Below, in pieces: positions 45,642 through 54,821 of a stretch of DNA of 64,000 nt. Made by a program: the position numbers and the translations under genes. The notes beneath the pieces were generated by a model. That model had not been told where the DNA came from. It worked only from the letters and a program-made list of their open reading frames with translations, and did not search any database. The stretch comes from Campylobacter aviculae. Lineage in GTDB: Bacteria; Campylobacterota; Campylobacteria; Campylobacterales; Campylobacteraceae. The DNA is taken from the NCBI RefSeq assembly GCF_005406215.1, contig NZ_NXMA01000009.1:23167-87166 (forward strand), read 5' to 3'. Position 1 is the stretch's first letter. Each line of letters starts with the position of its first letter.

Positions 45642-47471
45642 ATGAAAAATTTTTTACGTCTGGGTATTGGTGTTCTTGTTTTGCTTATAGCTGGGGTTTT
45701 ATGGCTTAACAATGATATCAATCAAAAAAAGAAAGATGAAGCAAATAAAAATGTTATCGCATCAAATATAGATTTTTCTTTACTTAGCGATGAGGATCCA
45801 AATTATGAAAAATGGGGAAAGGTTTTTCCAGAGCAACTCAATATGTATTTACAAGTTGAAAAAGAAAAACCGCAACCAACTGAATTTGGTGGCAATTTAG
45901 CTTATTCAAAACTCATTCGTTTTCCGCAATTAACTATACTTTGGGCGGGTTATCCTTTTAGTATTGATGCCAATGAAGAAAGAGGTCATTTTTGGGTTCA
46001 AATCGATCAAATGAAAACCGCAAGAAATAATAAAGATTTTCTTAATGCTCACGGATTTAAAGCTTTTAAAGGGCAACCTACAGCTTGTATGAATTGTCAT
46101 AGTGGTTGGACTCCGTGGCTGATTAAAAATGTTGCTAAAGGAGATTTTGTAGCGTTTAATTCTACTAATTATTGGACGATGATAAAAAATATTCCTACTG
46201 TTGATGGTATAGCAGAAAATTCACCAGAACACGCTGGAGCACATGGTGGAAAGAGAATGGGGGTTACTTGTGCGGATTGTCATAATCCAAATGATATGAG
46301 TTTAAGACTCACTCGAGAGGCTGCTATCAATGCTTTAGTAGCGAGGGGTTATGAAAAGGATCCTGTTCAAGGCATAAAAGCAAGTAGAGAAGAAATGAGA
46401 ACTTTGGTTTGCTCTCAATGTCATGTGGAGTATTATTTCAAACCAACTGGAGAAAAAGTTAAAGTGATGGGAGAGAGTATTGCCGATGATACTTCTAAAA
46501 AATGGTGGGATGGCACTCAAAAAACTTACGATGAGTATGAATTTTGGAGAGATGGTAATAAGGCAAAAGAAATAGAAACTAATGGTATTGTTTTAACTTT
46601 TCCTTGGGATGAATGGAAAAAAGGGCAGCCATTTAGAATTGAAATGTTTGATGAGTATTATGATAAAGTTCGTGCAATATTTGGTGCAGATTTTACACAT
46701 AAGCTTACAGGTGCTCCAATCATCAAAATTCAACACCCAGAAAGTGAATTTTATAGTGGTGGCGTACATGCAGCAAATGGTGTAAGTTGTGCGGATTGCC
46801 ATATGCCTTATATTAGAGAAGGTGCTAAGAAAATTTCTCAACACAATATAACCTCTCCTTTAAGGGATATCAATTCAGCTTGTAAAGCTTGTCATAAACA
46901 AAGTGAAGATGAGTTAAGAGCGCAAGTTAAAGATATACAAAATACAGTAGCTTCAGAACAAAGAACGGCTGAATATGCTTTGGTAAGCTTTATAATGGAT
47001 ACTAAAAAATTACGCGATAAATTGGGCACTATGGAGCAATTTCAAACCGATAGTAAGGCAGATGAAGCTAAGATAAATGCGGAACTAAAAGACGTATTAG
47101 AACTTCATAGAAAATCCCAAATGAGAGTTGATTTTGTCAATGCTGAAAATTCAACCGGTTTTCATAATCCGCGTGAAGCTTCGAGAATTATTTTTCAAGC
47201 TATAGATATGGCAAGAATGGGACAGGCTAAGCTTTTAGAAATTGCAAATGCAAATGGAATTAAAGACTTTAAAATTTCAAATTTAGGTTTTGAAGATATT
47301 CAAAAATTAAACCCAGGTGAGCTTTACTACAAGGTTGATGTTAATGGACACAAAGCGGGAGATCGTTACTATGGCGATGAAAAAGAAGTAAATGGAAATC
47401 CTCCAAAAGAACTTTTAGAAGAGGATAAAAATCTTTCTCCTTATAATTATAGATTTATAGATAAGAAATAA
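45642..47471 (+). CDS. nrfA: Cytochrome c nitrite reductase NrfA
   Basis: A 609-residue pentahaem enzyme that reduces nitrite to ammonium and also detoxifies NO. An N-terminal uncleaved-looking membrane segment (LGIGVLVLLIAGVLWL) precedes haem sites CMNCH, CADCH, CSQCH, CADCH and CKACH. The catalytic haem site is CMNCH where most NrfA proteins have CxxCK; this His-ligated form is known for Campylobacter. At about 600 residues it is longer than the E. coli enzyme (about 480). Confidence 0.95.
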   Translation: MKNFLRLGIGVLVLLIAGVLWLNNDINQKKKDEANKNVIASNIDFSLLSDEDPNYEKWGKVFPEQLNMYLQVEKEKPQPTEFGGNLAYSKLIRFPQLTILWAGYPFSIDANEERGHFWVQIDQMKTARNNKDFLNAHGFKAFKGQPTACMNCHSGWTPWLIKNVAKGDFVAFNSTNYWTMIKNIPTVDGIAENSPEHAGAHGGKRMGVTCADCHNPNDMSLRLTREAAINALVARGYEKDPVQGIKASREEMRTLVCSQCHVEYYFKPTGEKVKVMGESIADDTSKKWWDGTQKTYDEYEFWRDGNKAKEIETNGIVLTFPWDEWKKGQPFRIEMFDEYYDKVRAIFGADFTHKLTGAPIIKIQHPESEFYSGGVHAANGVSCADCHMPYIREGAKKISQHNITSPLRDINSACKACHKQSEDELRAQVKDIQNTVASEQRTAEYALVSFIMDTKKLRDKLGTMEQFQTDSKADEAKINAELKDVLELHRKSQMRVDFVNAENSTGFHNPREASRIIFQAIDMARMGQAKLLEIANANGIKDFKISNLGFEDIQKLNPGELYYKVDVNGHKAGDRYYGDEKEVNGNPPKELLEEDKNLSPYNYRFIDKK

Positions 47472-47576
47472 TTTATAAAACCCTTAAAACAGGGTTTTAT
47501 AATGTTATATTTTTCTTCACATTTAATTCACATTATTTTCTTATGATAAGCAAGAATGTTAAAATTAAGGAAAAAA

Positions 47577-48131
47577 ATGCCTAACAAAAATAAATTATTC
47601 AGACAAATTCATATTTATGTGAGCTTATTTTTCTTACCCTGTGCTTTAATATTTGCTACAACAGGAATCGCTTATATTTTTGGTTTTAATCAAGATACCG
47701 GATTAAAAGTGCAAAATTATAAATTAGTAAGGCATATAGAAGAAGGAAAAGAAAGAGAGGCTTTAATTGAATATCTTATAGAAAATAATTTAAAACTTCC
47801 ATCAAACACAAATATTATAAAGAGTAAAAATAAAGGCATAGCCATAGGAGGAATCCATTATAGTGCCAATATTGCACCTATTAATGAAAATGAATATCTC
47901 ATCACTCTTAAAACCAGATCTTTATTGGGTGATATGATTATGCTTCATAAGGATAAAGGCTTATGGTATTTTTCTATTCTTAGTGTCGGTTTTGGAATTA
48001 CTTTGTTTTTGCTTTATATTTCTGGGATTGCAATTACTTTATTTGCTAACAAAAAAGACAGAAAAAAACAATTTTTAATACTTGGAATGGGATTTTTCGT
48101 TACGATAATTCTAGCTTATTTTAGCCTTTAA
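47577..48131 (+). CDS. PepSY-associated integral membrane protein (Cj1356c-like)
   Basis: A 184-residue membrane protein with an N-terminal helix (IHIYVSLFFLPCALIFATTG) of PepSY-TM type, a periplasmic domain, and two further helices near the C-terminus. Relatives lie near haem or iron functions, and this one follows nrfHA. I chose the ATG at 47577 after AAGGA; the in-frame ATG at 47556 has no RBS. The role is unknown. Confidence 0.75.
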   Translation: MPNKNKLFRQIHIYVSLFFLPCALIFATTGIAYIFGFNQDTGLKVQNYKLVRHIEEGKEREALIEYLIENNLKLPSNTNIIKSKNKGIAIGGIHYSANIAPINENEYLITLKTRSLLGDMIMLHKDKGLWYFSILSVGFGITLFLLYISGIAITLFANKKDRKKQFLILGMGFFVTIILAYFSL

Positions 48132-48193
48132 TTTATCTAAAATTTTAAGCTAGGTATTATTTAAATTACTATATAATCATACTTTCATTTTAA

Positions 48194-48283
48194 GGACAGA
48201 TGGGTGAGTGGCTGAAACCACACCCCTGCTAAGGGTGCAGATCTTAACGGGTCTCGAGGGTTCAAATCCCTCTCTGTCCGCCA
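48194..48283 (+). tRNA. tRNA-Ser (anticodon GCT)
   Basis: A 90-nt class II tRNA with acceptor GGACAGA/TCTGTCC, anticodon loop CTGCTAA, a long variable arm and an encoded CCA. Its 3' end (from 48260) is the start of a 139-bp direct repeat found again at 49652, so it looks like the attachment site of an inserted element. Confidence 0.95.
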
Positions 48284-48398
48284 CTTCTATAGAGAATTTC
48301 CAAACAAATTTGTTTTTGCGAATTAGTAAGAAATTAGAAATCCGGTAGAAAGTCTTTGTAGTTTTCTGTTATAGTCAATCAAACTTTCCCCATACCCA
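48260..48398 (+). repeat. 139-bp direct repeat, left copy (tRNA-Ser 3' end plus pldA tail)
   Basis: It starts inside the T-arm of tRNA-Ser and matches 49652-49790 with one difference (C for T in TTTTTGCGAATT). The second half is the last 26 codons of pldA on the minus strand, without the rest of the gene. This is the expected product of an insertion or a duplication that copied the tRNA/pldA junction. Confidence 0.9.
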
Positions 48399-48785
48399 CT
48401 TTGAGAGAGTAGGCGAGGTTAAACCCTTCAGGAATCATTTGCATAATACACACCTTTTTAATTTATTTAACACCTTTTAAAAAAACTTACTCCTTAAGGT
48501 GTCGGAAAAGGAGTAAGCAGAGCAAAAAGCTCAAATATAAATTATTTTTATTTATATTTGAAATTTTAAGTATTTAGTAGTAAAATTAAAATAATTGAAA
48601 AATAGACTAATTATTAAATTTAAAATATTTCGATTATTATAAAAATTAAAAATAAATGCTTAAACAATTTAAATATATAAATTAATATAAAAAATTTTAA
48701 ATATTAAAATTAATATAAAATATTAAAATTTATATTTTATTTATTAAATAGTTTATTTCAAAAAATAAAAAGAAAGGGGCAAAAA
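48399..48785. other. Gene-free, very AT-rich left part of the insert
   Basis: No credible gene. The first 90 bp read on the minus strand as a short MIPEGFNLAYSLKVG peptide that soon stops. A 10-bp hairpin lies at 48486-48517. From about 48525 to 48770 the sequence is nearly pure A and T, which fits a promoter region for the HTH gene at 48786. Confidence 0.5.
48486..48517. repeat. 10-bp inverted repeat
   Basis: CTTACTCCTT (48486-48495) and AAGGAGTAAG (48508-48517) are exact complements around a 12-base loop. It may be a terminator or a protein-binding site of the element. Confidence 0.55.
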
Positions 48786-49083
48786 ATGAATAAAAAAGAA
48801 ATAGCAAAAAGAATAAATGTAACAATAACAACATTATATAACTGGCAAAAAACAAAACCAGAGTTAATTAAACTTATAGAATATGGTTTAAAACTATGAA
48901 AATAGAGAAGAAGCAAGACAAGATGAAATAATAAAGTATTTTAATGAAATAAAGGAAATCAAAAAAGAAAGTGATATAAAAGAAAATAAAGTTTTAGAAT
49001 TATTTGAGAAATTAGATGAAAAAGAAAAAAAGTATTACATTGCTGATATGGAAGCAAGAATTCTAAAAAAAGAAATAAATTAA
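48786..49083 (+). pseudogene. Small HTH DNA-binding protein gene, frameshifted
   Basis: The first frame starts MNKKEIAKRINVTITTLYNW after AAAGGGG and stops at 48899. The next frame continues ENREEARQDEIIKYFNEIKE and runs to 49083. Removing one base near TTAAAACTATGA joins them into about 98 residues: an N-terminal helix-turn-helix and a charged coiled tail. Similar small regulators occur in Campylobacter integrated elements. Either half alone is unlikely to be a full regulator. Confidence 0.65.
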
Positions 49084-49087
49084 AAAA

Positions 49088-49369
49088 TCAATCCCAAAGA
49101 TTGCTTTTGTATATACCTAAAATCACAATTTCATTTTTACTTTCATTAATAAGATAAGGGATAACATAACCTTTAAAAATCAAATCTCTTATATTTTCAT
49201 TATCAAAAGACAAAGATTTTCTATTTTTATAAGGCATAAAAGAAAGATTTTTACAAATTGAATTAATGTCATTAAGAAATTCTTTAGCATAAAAAGGACT
49301 ATCTAATTTTATAAAATTAACAATATGCCTAAGCTCATTTTTAAATCTAAGAGTTGGAACAATTTTCAT
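49088..49369 (-). CDS. RelE/ParE-type toxin
   Basis: A 93-residue RelE/ParE superfamily protein. Typical features are the N-terminal helix pair (FKNELRHIVNFIKLDSPFYAKEFLNDI), the NRKSLSF turn, RDLIFKGYVIPYLI and the final VILGIYKSN strand. It begins directly after the antitoxin stop with no gap. Whether it cuts mRNA or poisons gyrase cannot be told from sequence. Confidence 0.85.
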   Translation of the reverse strand: MKIVPTLRFKNELRHIVNFIKLDSPFYAKEFLNDINSICKNLSFMPYKNRKSLSFDNENIRDLIFKGYVIPYLINESKNEIVILGIYKSNLWD

Positions 49370-49591
49370 TTATTCTAAATCTTTTCTAATATCATCAAAA
49401 GTTTCATCAAAATCTAAAGTTTTTAATTTACCTTGATTGTAGAGTTCTACATCTTTTTTATAACTATCAATTCTTATTTTATGTTCTAAACAACTTAAAG
49501 CAAGTTCTAAAACTTCTTTTTCACTTAAATTGTTATCTTTGCAATAATTAGTTAAAAAATGTTGAGTTTCTTTTGAAAATTCTAAATTCAT
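49370..49591 (-). CDS. Antitoxin partner of the RelE/ParE toxin
   Basis: A 73-residue acidic, helical protein placed immediately before the toxin in the same operon, with RBS AAGGAG 7 nt before the ATG. The N-terminal half (SKETQHFLTNYCKDNNLSEK) suggests a ribbon-helix-helix or short DNA-binding domain; the C-terminal half (DFDETFDDIRKDLE) looks like a disordered toxin-binding tail. The assignment rests on position and size. Confidence 0.75.
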   Translation of the reverse strand: MNLEFSKETQHFLTNYCKDNNLSEKEVLELALSCLEHKIRIDSYKKDVELYNQGKLKTLDFDETFDDIRKDLE

Positions 49592-49651
49592 TTTTCACTC
49601 CTTTTTAAAAATTCATTATAACATAAAAACATTTTTTATTTATAAAAAAAA

Positions 49652-49790
49652 GTTCAAATCCCTCTCTGTCCGCCACTTCTATAGAGAATTTCCAAACAAA
49701 TTTGTTTTTGTGAATTAGTAAGAAATTAGAAATCCGGTAGAAAGTCTTTGTAGTTTTCTGTTATAGTCAATCAAACTTTCCCCATACCCA
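49652..49790 (+). repeat. 139-bp direct repeat, right copy
   Basis: The partner of 48260-48398. It begins with the last 24 bases of tRNA-Ser, up to CCGCCA, without the rest of the tRNA, and runs into the intact pldA 3' end (stop at 49715). It bounds the toxin-antitoxin insert on the right. Confidence 0.9.
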
Positions 49791-50731
49791 TTGAAATATT
49801 GCAAGTACCAATAAATTCCATTGTTAAAAATATCATACCCTATATCAGCTTGTATTGCACCTTTGTTATGGCTTAAATTAAGATTATTTCTTAACATAAT
49901 ATTTATAAAATAATCATCCCCTAAGTATGCTAAATTTAAGTCAAAATTACCCATATAGTGTCTAATATCGGGATTATCATCATCTTTTCTTTCTTCAGGA
50001 ATTCTATACCAAACTCGTGGAACGATTAAAAATCGTTTATATAAAATAGCCGTAGAAGCATAAATTCTATTCCACGATCTAGATTCTAAATTTTCATCTC
50101 CTTTTCCATTGCTTTCATGTAAAAATCCTAAACGAAGATTGTTGAAAAATCGATAATCTTTAAAATAAAGAGGAAAATCAACAAAAAATTCGGGCTGATA
50201 ATTTGTTTCCCTGAAAGGAGAGGAGTGTTTGTAATTTTGCCACCAAGAAGTTTGAGTATAACCTATATAGTATTTTTCATTAAGCCCAAATAGATTTTCA
50301 AATAGTCTTTTTTTAATACTAAGTTGAAATTTCATTTCCATTTTGCGGTTATTATTACCAATTGAGTCAAAGCTATACGCAAAGGGTAAAAAATAATTCA
50401 TCTTATAAGCACTAATACCTAAAGGATTAAAATCTGTATCTTCTCCAAGATAATTTGCCAAAGCAAGTCGAGAAAAATCTTCTTTTTTGTTTTTTAAAAT
50501 ATCTGGATTTTCTTTGATTTTTATTTCTTGATTGAAGTCAGTATCGATTTTTGATTTTTTATTGATTTGAATTGAAGAGGATTGGGATTTTTTTTGGTAT
50601 TCTAAGGCTATTTTTTTATAAATTTGCATAGCTTTTTTATAATCGCCTTTTTTTTCAAATTCCAAAGCCTCTTCTAAATTTTCAGCTAATGCTATATTGC
50701 AAACTAATAAAAATAAAATAATTTTTTTCAT
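49715..50731 (-). CDS. pldA: Outer-membrane phospholipase A
   Basis: A 338-residue OMPLA. A signal peptide ([16 protein letters not shown]) is followed by a short TPR-like helical stretch ([20 protein letters not shown]) and the 12-strand barrel. The catalytic His and Ser lie in [12 protein letters not shown]. In Campylobacter PldA is linked to haemolysis and lysophospholipid growth under low oxygen. The last 26 codons are duplicated 1.4 kb away. Its start overlaps the mobA stop. Confidence 0.93.
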   Translation of the reverse strand: MKKIILFLLVCNIALAENLEEALEFEKKGDYKKAMQIYKKIALEYQKKSQSSSIQINKKSKIDTDFNQEIKIKENPDILKNKKEDFSRLALANYLGEDTDFNPLGISAYKMNYFLPFAYSFDSIGNNNRKMEMKFQLSIKKRLFENLFGLNEKYYIGYTQTSWWQNYKHSSPFRETNYQPEFFVDFPLYFKDYRFFNNLRLGFLHESNGKGDENLESRSWNRIYASTAILYKRFLIVPRVWYRIPEERKDDDNPDIRHYMGNFDLNLAYLGDDYFINIMLRNNLNLSHNKGAIQADIGYDIFNNGIYWYLQYFNGYGESLIDYNRKLQRLSTGFLISY

Positions 50732-51288
50732 TTCAACTCACTTTTAAATTTTTCATATTCTTTATAAAAATTTAAATTTAAAAAGGTATTTTCATTTTCA
50801 AATTCTACAAATTTAGTCTTAACTTGAGAAAATAAAAGCCCTATTTTTTGCTCATTTTTTTCTAAAAATTCTTTACAAATGCTAGCCAAAGAACTATGAT
50901 AAAAACCACACAAAGGATGTTTATAAGATGAGGTTTTGGCTATGATGATTTTATAATCTTCTTCTAAAAAAGCAAACATTTTTAAAATTTCATCCTCGTT
51001 TATATTTGGGCTATCTACGCTTAAAATAAAAACAAATTGATTTTTAAAATAGGAAAGTATGGAATAAAGAGCAATCATAGGGGAGTAAAATTGAAATTTT
51101 GGATCATCTTTGATGATTAAAAATTGCTTGTCAAATTTATCTTCTTTGACACTTACATAAATATTTTTAAACCATTGCGACATTTTTTTGACTTGAAATT
51201 CAATTAAGGTTTGATTTTTGATTTTTAATTTGCTTTTATCCTGTCCCATACGACTTGATTTTCCACCGCACAAAATCACACAACTCAT
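50728..51288 (-). CDS. mobA: Molybdenum cofactor guanylyltransferase
   Basis: A 186-residue MobA that adds GMP to molybdopterin for enzymes such as formate dehydrogenase and nitrate reductase. The nucleotide-binding motif [17 protein letters not shown] is at the N-terminus. I chose the ATG at 51288 (MSCVILCGG). A TTG at 51303 would add five residues. It overlaps pldA by 4 nt. Confidence 0.9.
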   Translation of the reverse strand: MSCVILCGGKSSRMGQDKSKLKIKNQTLIEFQVKKMSQWFKNIYVSVKEDKFDKQFLIIKDDPKFQFYSPMIALYSILSYFKNQFVFILSVDSPNINEDEILKMFAFLEEDYKIIIAKTSSYKHPLCGFYHSSLASICKEFLEKNEQKIGLLFSQVKTKFVEFENENTFLNLNFYKEYEKFKSELK

Positions 51289-51365
51289 TTCACCAAGTCT
51301 CAAATTATTTCCTTTTTTGATATAACTCTACCATAAATTGGCTAAAATATCTTATAATTTTTATT

Positions 51366-52673
51366 ATGAAATATACAGAACTTTTACAATTAAAAGATTT
51401 TTTTAAAAAATTTAAAAAAATCGATTTTATAAAACGTATCAATGATAATGTTTTAGAGCTTAGTTTTGACAGACAAAGATTTATTTTTGATTTGAGTCGA
51501 GCCAATAGTGCAATTTACATTGCAAATTTAAAAGTAAAAAATTATAATGCGCCTTTTGATTTTATGCTTAAAAAATATTTTAGCAATGCTTTTATTAAGG
51601 ATGTTAAAATTTTAGAAAACAATCGCATTTTATGCTTTCATACCTTTAGTAACAAATCTTATAAGAGTTATGAAAATAAAATTTACTTTGAATTTACAGG
51701 TAAGAATACCAATGCTATCATAACTGATGAAAAAGAAATGATTATTGATGCTTTAAGACATATTGATAAAAGCTATCGCATTATAAAGCCAAATGTGATT
51801 TTAGAACCTCTAAAGCCTTATAAAATGGATGATAATTATGAAAAAATTATTGATTTTAAAACTTATTTTAGTAAGAAATTTGAATCCATCAATGAAAATA
51901 AAATCAATCAAATCAAAGCCTCAAAGATAGCTCAAATAGATAAAAAAATTACCAATTTAAATGAAATAATATCGGGTTTAGATCAGGAAGATTTTTTATT
52001 TAAAAAAGCTTTAGAATATAGACAAAAAGCAGATGTATTGTTTGCTAATTTGAGTTGTTTAAAAGAGTACGAAAGAGACTTTAAGCTTAAGGATTTTGAA
52101 GATAAAACAATGCATTTTAAACTTGAAACAAGCCCTAAAGAGAGTGCTAATTTATTTTATAAAAATGCCAAAAAATTAGAGCAAAGAGCTAGAAATTTAA
52201 ACATACAAAGAGCTAACCTGCAGGAAAAATTAGATTTTTCTTTAAATTTAAAAAATTTGCTTATGCAAACAAAAGATGAATGGGAGCTTGAAATTTTATT
52301 GCCTAGAAAAAGTAGTAAGAAAAATTATGAAAATAAAGAAAATGATCATATTGCACATTTTTATTTTCATGATTTTAAAATTTGTGTGGGTAAAAATGAA
52401 AAAGGTAATGAAATTTTATTAAAAAATGCAAAAAAAGAGGATATGTGGTTACATGTTAAGGATATTCCAAGTTCGCATACTATCATAGTTTCAAACAAGA
52501 GAAAAATTACCGAAGATGTGATACAATTTGGAGCAAGACTTTGTGTGAGTTTTTCAAAATTAAAGAAAGGTTCGTATTGGGTCGATTATACTTTAAGAAA
52601 TTTTGTTAAAGTTCAACAAAAAGCTTTTGTTAATTATACAAATTTCAAAAGTATCTACATTACAAAGGATTGA
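51366..52673 (+). CDS. NFACT-family protein (RqcH/FbpA-like, Cj1349c-like)
   Basis: A 435-residue protein of the NFACT/fibronectin-binding A family, cytoplasmic. The N-domain, a central coiled coil (about residues 180-310) and the C-terminal NFACT-R region (MWLHVKDIPSSHTII) are in the usual order. Bacterial RqcH homologues tag stalled nascent chains with alanine. Older notes call it a fibronectin/fibrinogen-binding protein, which is less likely its main role without a signal peptide. Confidence 0.87.
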   Translation: MKYTELLQLKDFFKKFKKIDFIKRINDNVLELSFDRQRFIFDLSRANSAIYIANLKVKNYNAPFDFMLKKYFSNAFIKDVKILENNRILCFHTFSNKSYKSYENKIYFEFTGKNTNAIITDEKEMIIDALRHIDKSYRIIKPNVILEPLKPYKMDDNYEKIIDFKTYFSKKFESINENKINQIKASKIAQIDKKITNLNEIISGLDQEDFLFKKALEYRQKADVLFANLSCLKEYERDFKLKDFEDKTMHFKLETSPKESANLFYKNAKKLEQRARNLNIQRANLQEKLDFSLNLKNLLMQTKDEWELEILLPRKSSKKNYENKENDHIAHFYFHDFKICVGKNEKGNEILLKNAKKEDMWLHVKDIPSSHTIIVSNKRKITEDVIQFGARLCVSFSKLKKGSYWVDYTLRNFVKVQQKAFVNYTNFKSIYITKD

Positions 52674-52675
52674 TC

Positions 52676-53014
52676 ATGCCAGTTAGCCCTATAGGAAATA
52701 TGAATTTTATCAATCAAAATATGGCCTATCCAGCAGCCCAAGCAAGTAACGAACTTGCCAAAGAAGGTTTTTCAGCAACTTTAAACATGGCTTCTTTAAA
52801 CGAAAAAGAAAAGGTTTTAGATAAACTTGAAAAAGTAAATGAAACTCATGATGTTAAAGAAGAGATTAAAGAAAAAGCAGAACAAGAAGAAAAAAAGAAA
52901 AAACACAAGCAAGAAGCAAAACAGACAACAGAAGAAGACATTGAAGAGGATTTAGAAGAAGATCCAAATTTTAAAGACGCACAAAGTATTCATCGTATTG
53001 ATATAAGTATATAA
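52676..53014 (+). CDS. Hypothetical coiled-coil protein (Cj1348c-like)
   Basis: A 112-residue hydrophilic protein of unknown function. Residues about 45-100 are very rich in K and E and likely form a coiled coil. The ATG at 52676 has AAAGGA 6-7 nt before it; an in-frame TTG at 52670 lies inside the RBS. It overlaps nothing but is tightly packed between the NFACT gene and cdsA. Confidence 0.8.
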   Translation: MPVSPIGNMNFINQNMAYPAAQASNELAKEGFSATLNMASLNEKEKVLDKLEKVNETHDVKEEIKEKAEQEEKKKKHKQEAKQTTEEDIEEDLEEDPNFKDAQSIHRIDISI

Positions 53015-53025
53015 AAGGAAAAATT

Positions 53026-53751
53026 ATGTTTAATTTAACTAGAATCGTTTGGGGTTTGTTGATGGCAGCAGGTGTAGTCATCATAGCTTTGATCGATCAA
53101 TTTTTTATCAATTTTATTATTTTTGCAGCTTTATTATTTTTAGCTTTTGGTGAGGCAAAAAAACTTTTTGATTTGCAAAATGTAAGCATGATACCTTTGA
53201 TTTTAGCTTTTATCTTGGGCACTATGATTTCAAAACCTTTATTTTTAGGAATTTTAACCGCTCTTTTGATACTTGGATATCAAGTATATAAAAAATCAAG
53301 CTTAAAACCTACTCTCATTTACTTGTATCCTAGTTTGCCTATTTTAGCACTTTGGCAAGTGTATTTAGATCATGGAATGTTTGCTTTATTTTGGTTGATC
53401 TTGATAGTTGCAAGTTGTGATAGTGCCGCGTATTTTATAGGAAAATTAATGGGAAAAACCCCTTTTTCGCCTACAAGTCCTAATAAAACTTTGGAAGGTG
53501 TGATAGGTGGGCTTGTTTTTGCTAGTATATTTGGGACTTTGATCGGAGTTTTTGTCTATGGTTTTTGGCTTGCTTTGCTTTGTTCTTTCTTTTCGGCCTT
53601 TATGGCGGTTATAGGGGATTTATTAGAGAGCTATTTTAAAAGAGAAGCGGGAGTGAAAGATAGCGGAGATCTTATTCCAGGTCATGGTGGCATACTTGAT
53701 AGAATCGATGCCGTGATTATCGCTGCTTTTGTAATGGTTGCTTTTTTATGA
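53026..53751 (+). CDS. cdsA: Phosphatidate cytidylyltransferase
   Basis: A 241-residue membrane enzyme that makes CDP-diacylglycerol for phospholipids. Several helices are followed by [13 protein letters not shown] and the C-terminal signature [18 protein letters not shown]. The stop overlaps the dxr start, as in many bacteria where cdsA and dxr are paired. Confidence 0.95.
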   Translation: MFNLTRIVWGLLMAAGVVIIALIDQFFINFIIFAALLFLAFGEAKKLFDLQNVSMIPLILAFILGTMISKPLFLGILTALLILGYQVYKKSSLKPTLIYLYPSLPILALWQVYLDHGMFALFWLILIVASCDSAAYFIGKLMGKTPFSPTSPNKTLEGVIGGLVFASIFGTLIGVFVYGFWLALLCSFFSAFMAVIGDLLESYFKREAGVKDSGDLIPGHGGILDRIDAVIIAAFVMVAFL

Positions 53752-54821
53752 TTATTTTTGGAAGTACGGGAAGTATAGGGATTAATGCACTTAAACTTGC
53801 AGCGTTAAAAAATATCAAAATTTCAGCCCTTGCTTGTGGAGAAAATATCAAGCTTTTAAATGAACAAATACAAATTTTTAAACCTAAATTTGTTGCGATA
53901 AAAAATGCCAAAGATAAGCATTTGGTAAAGCACGATAAGGTTTTTGTAGGACAAATGGGTTTGGAAGAAATTTTGCAAACTTGTGAAGATGATTTTTTAC
54001 TCAATGCCATCGTAGGATTTGCGGGATTAAAAAGCACGATAAAAGCGAAAGAATTAGGGAAAAAAATTGCATTAGCCAACAAAGAAAGTTTAGTGGTAGC
54101 GGGAAATTTTTTAAAAGGAGCTAAAATCATCCCTGTAGATAGCGAACATTCGGCTTTAAAATTTTTACTCGAAGGTAAAAAAAATATTAAAAAACTTTAT
54201 ATAACAGCTAGTGGCGGAGCTTTTCGTAGAAGTAAAATCAAGGATCTAAAAAGCGTTACGCCTAAGGATGCATTAAAACATCCTAATTGGACTATGGGAA
54301 CTAAGATCACCATAGATAGTGCGACTATGGTAAATAAACTTTTTGAGATTATAGAAGCTTATCATTTATATGATTTTAAAAATATTGATGCCTTAATAGA
54401 ACCAAAATCAATTGTCCATGCAATGTGCGAATTTAAAAATGGTGCTACTACTGCGTATTTTTCAAAAGCCGATATGAAACTTGCCATTTCAGAAGCTATT
54501 TTTTCTTCACACCAAACAAAAATTTTAGAAGCAATCAATTTTGTTAAACTTTCTAGTTTAAAATTTTATCCAATAAGCACGAGAAAATATCCCGTTTTTA
54601 AACTCAAAGAAGCCTTTTTAAAAGAGCCAAATTTAGGAGTAGTTATCAACGCGGCCAATGAAGTAGGGGTACGCAATTTTTTAGATTATAAAAGCGGATT
54701 TTTAGATATTTCACATACTATTTTTAGAGCACTTGATCATTTTGGAGTTCCTAAAATTTCAAGTATTGAGGAAGTTTTTGAGTATGATTACAAAACAAGA
54801 GAATATTTAAAAGGTGTTTGA
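53748..54821 (+). CDS. dxr: 1-deoxy-D-xylulose-5-phosphate reductoisomerase
   Basis: A 357-residue NADPH enzyme of the MEP isoprenoid pathway and target of fosmidomycin. The N-terminal GSTGSIG, the NKESLV motif, PVDSEHSA and the catalytic loop PNWTMG are intact. It overlaps cdsA by 4 nt and pgp1 by 1 nt. Confidence 0.96.
   Translation: MIIFGSTGSIGINALKLAALKNIKISALACGENIKLLNEQIQIFKPKFVAIKNAKDKHLVKHDKVFVGQMGLEEILQTCEDDFLLNAIVGFAGLKSTIKAKELGKKIALANKESLVVAGNFLKGAKIIPVDSEHSALKFLLEGKKNIKKLYITASGGAFRRSKIKDLKSVTPKDALKHPNWTMGTKITIDSATMVNKLFEIIEAYHLYDFKNIDALIEPKSIVHAMCEFKNGATTAYFSKADMKLAISEAIFSSHQTKILEAINFVKLSSLKFYPISTRKYPVFKLKEAFLKEPNLGVVINAANEVGVRNFLDYKSGFLDISHTIFRALDHFGVPKISSIEEVFEYDYKTREYLKGV

Noticed and set aside
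48330..48460. Short minus-strand peptide MIPEGFNLAYSLKVG fused to the pldA tail
   Set aside because: The frame does not continue into the pldA frame and stops quickly, so it is not a fusion gene.
48525..48775. Very AT-rich stretch as a possible replication origin or CRISPR leader
   Set aside because: I see no DnaA boxes, iterons or spaced repeats. It reads as a low-complexity promoter region.
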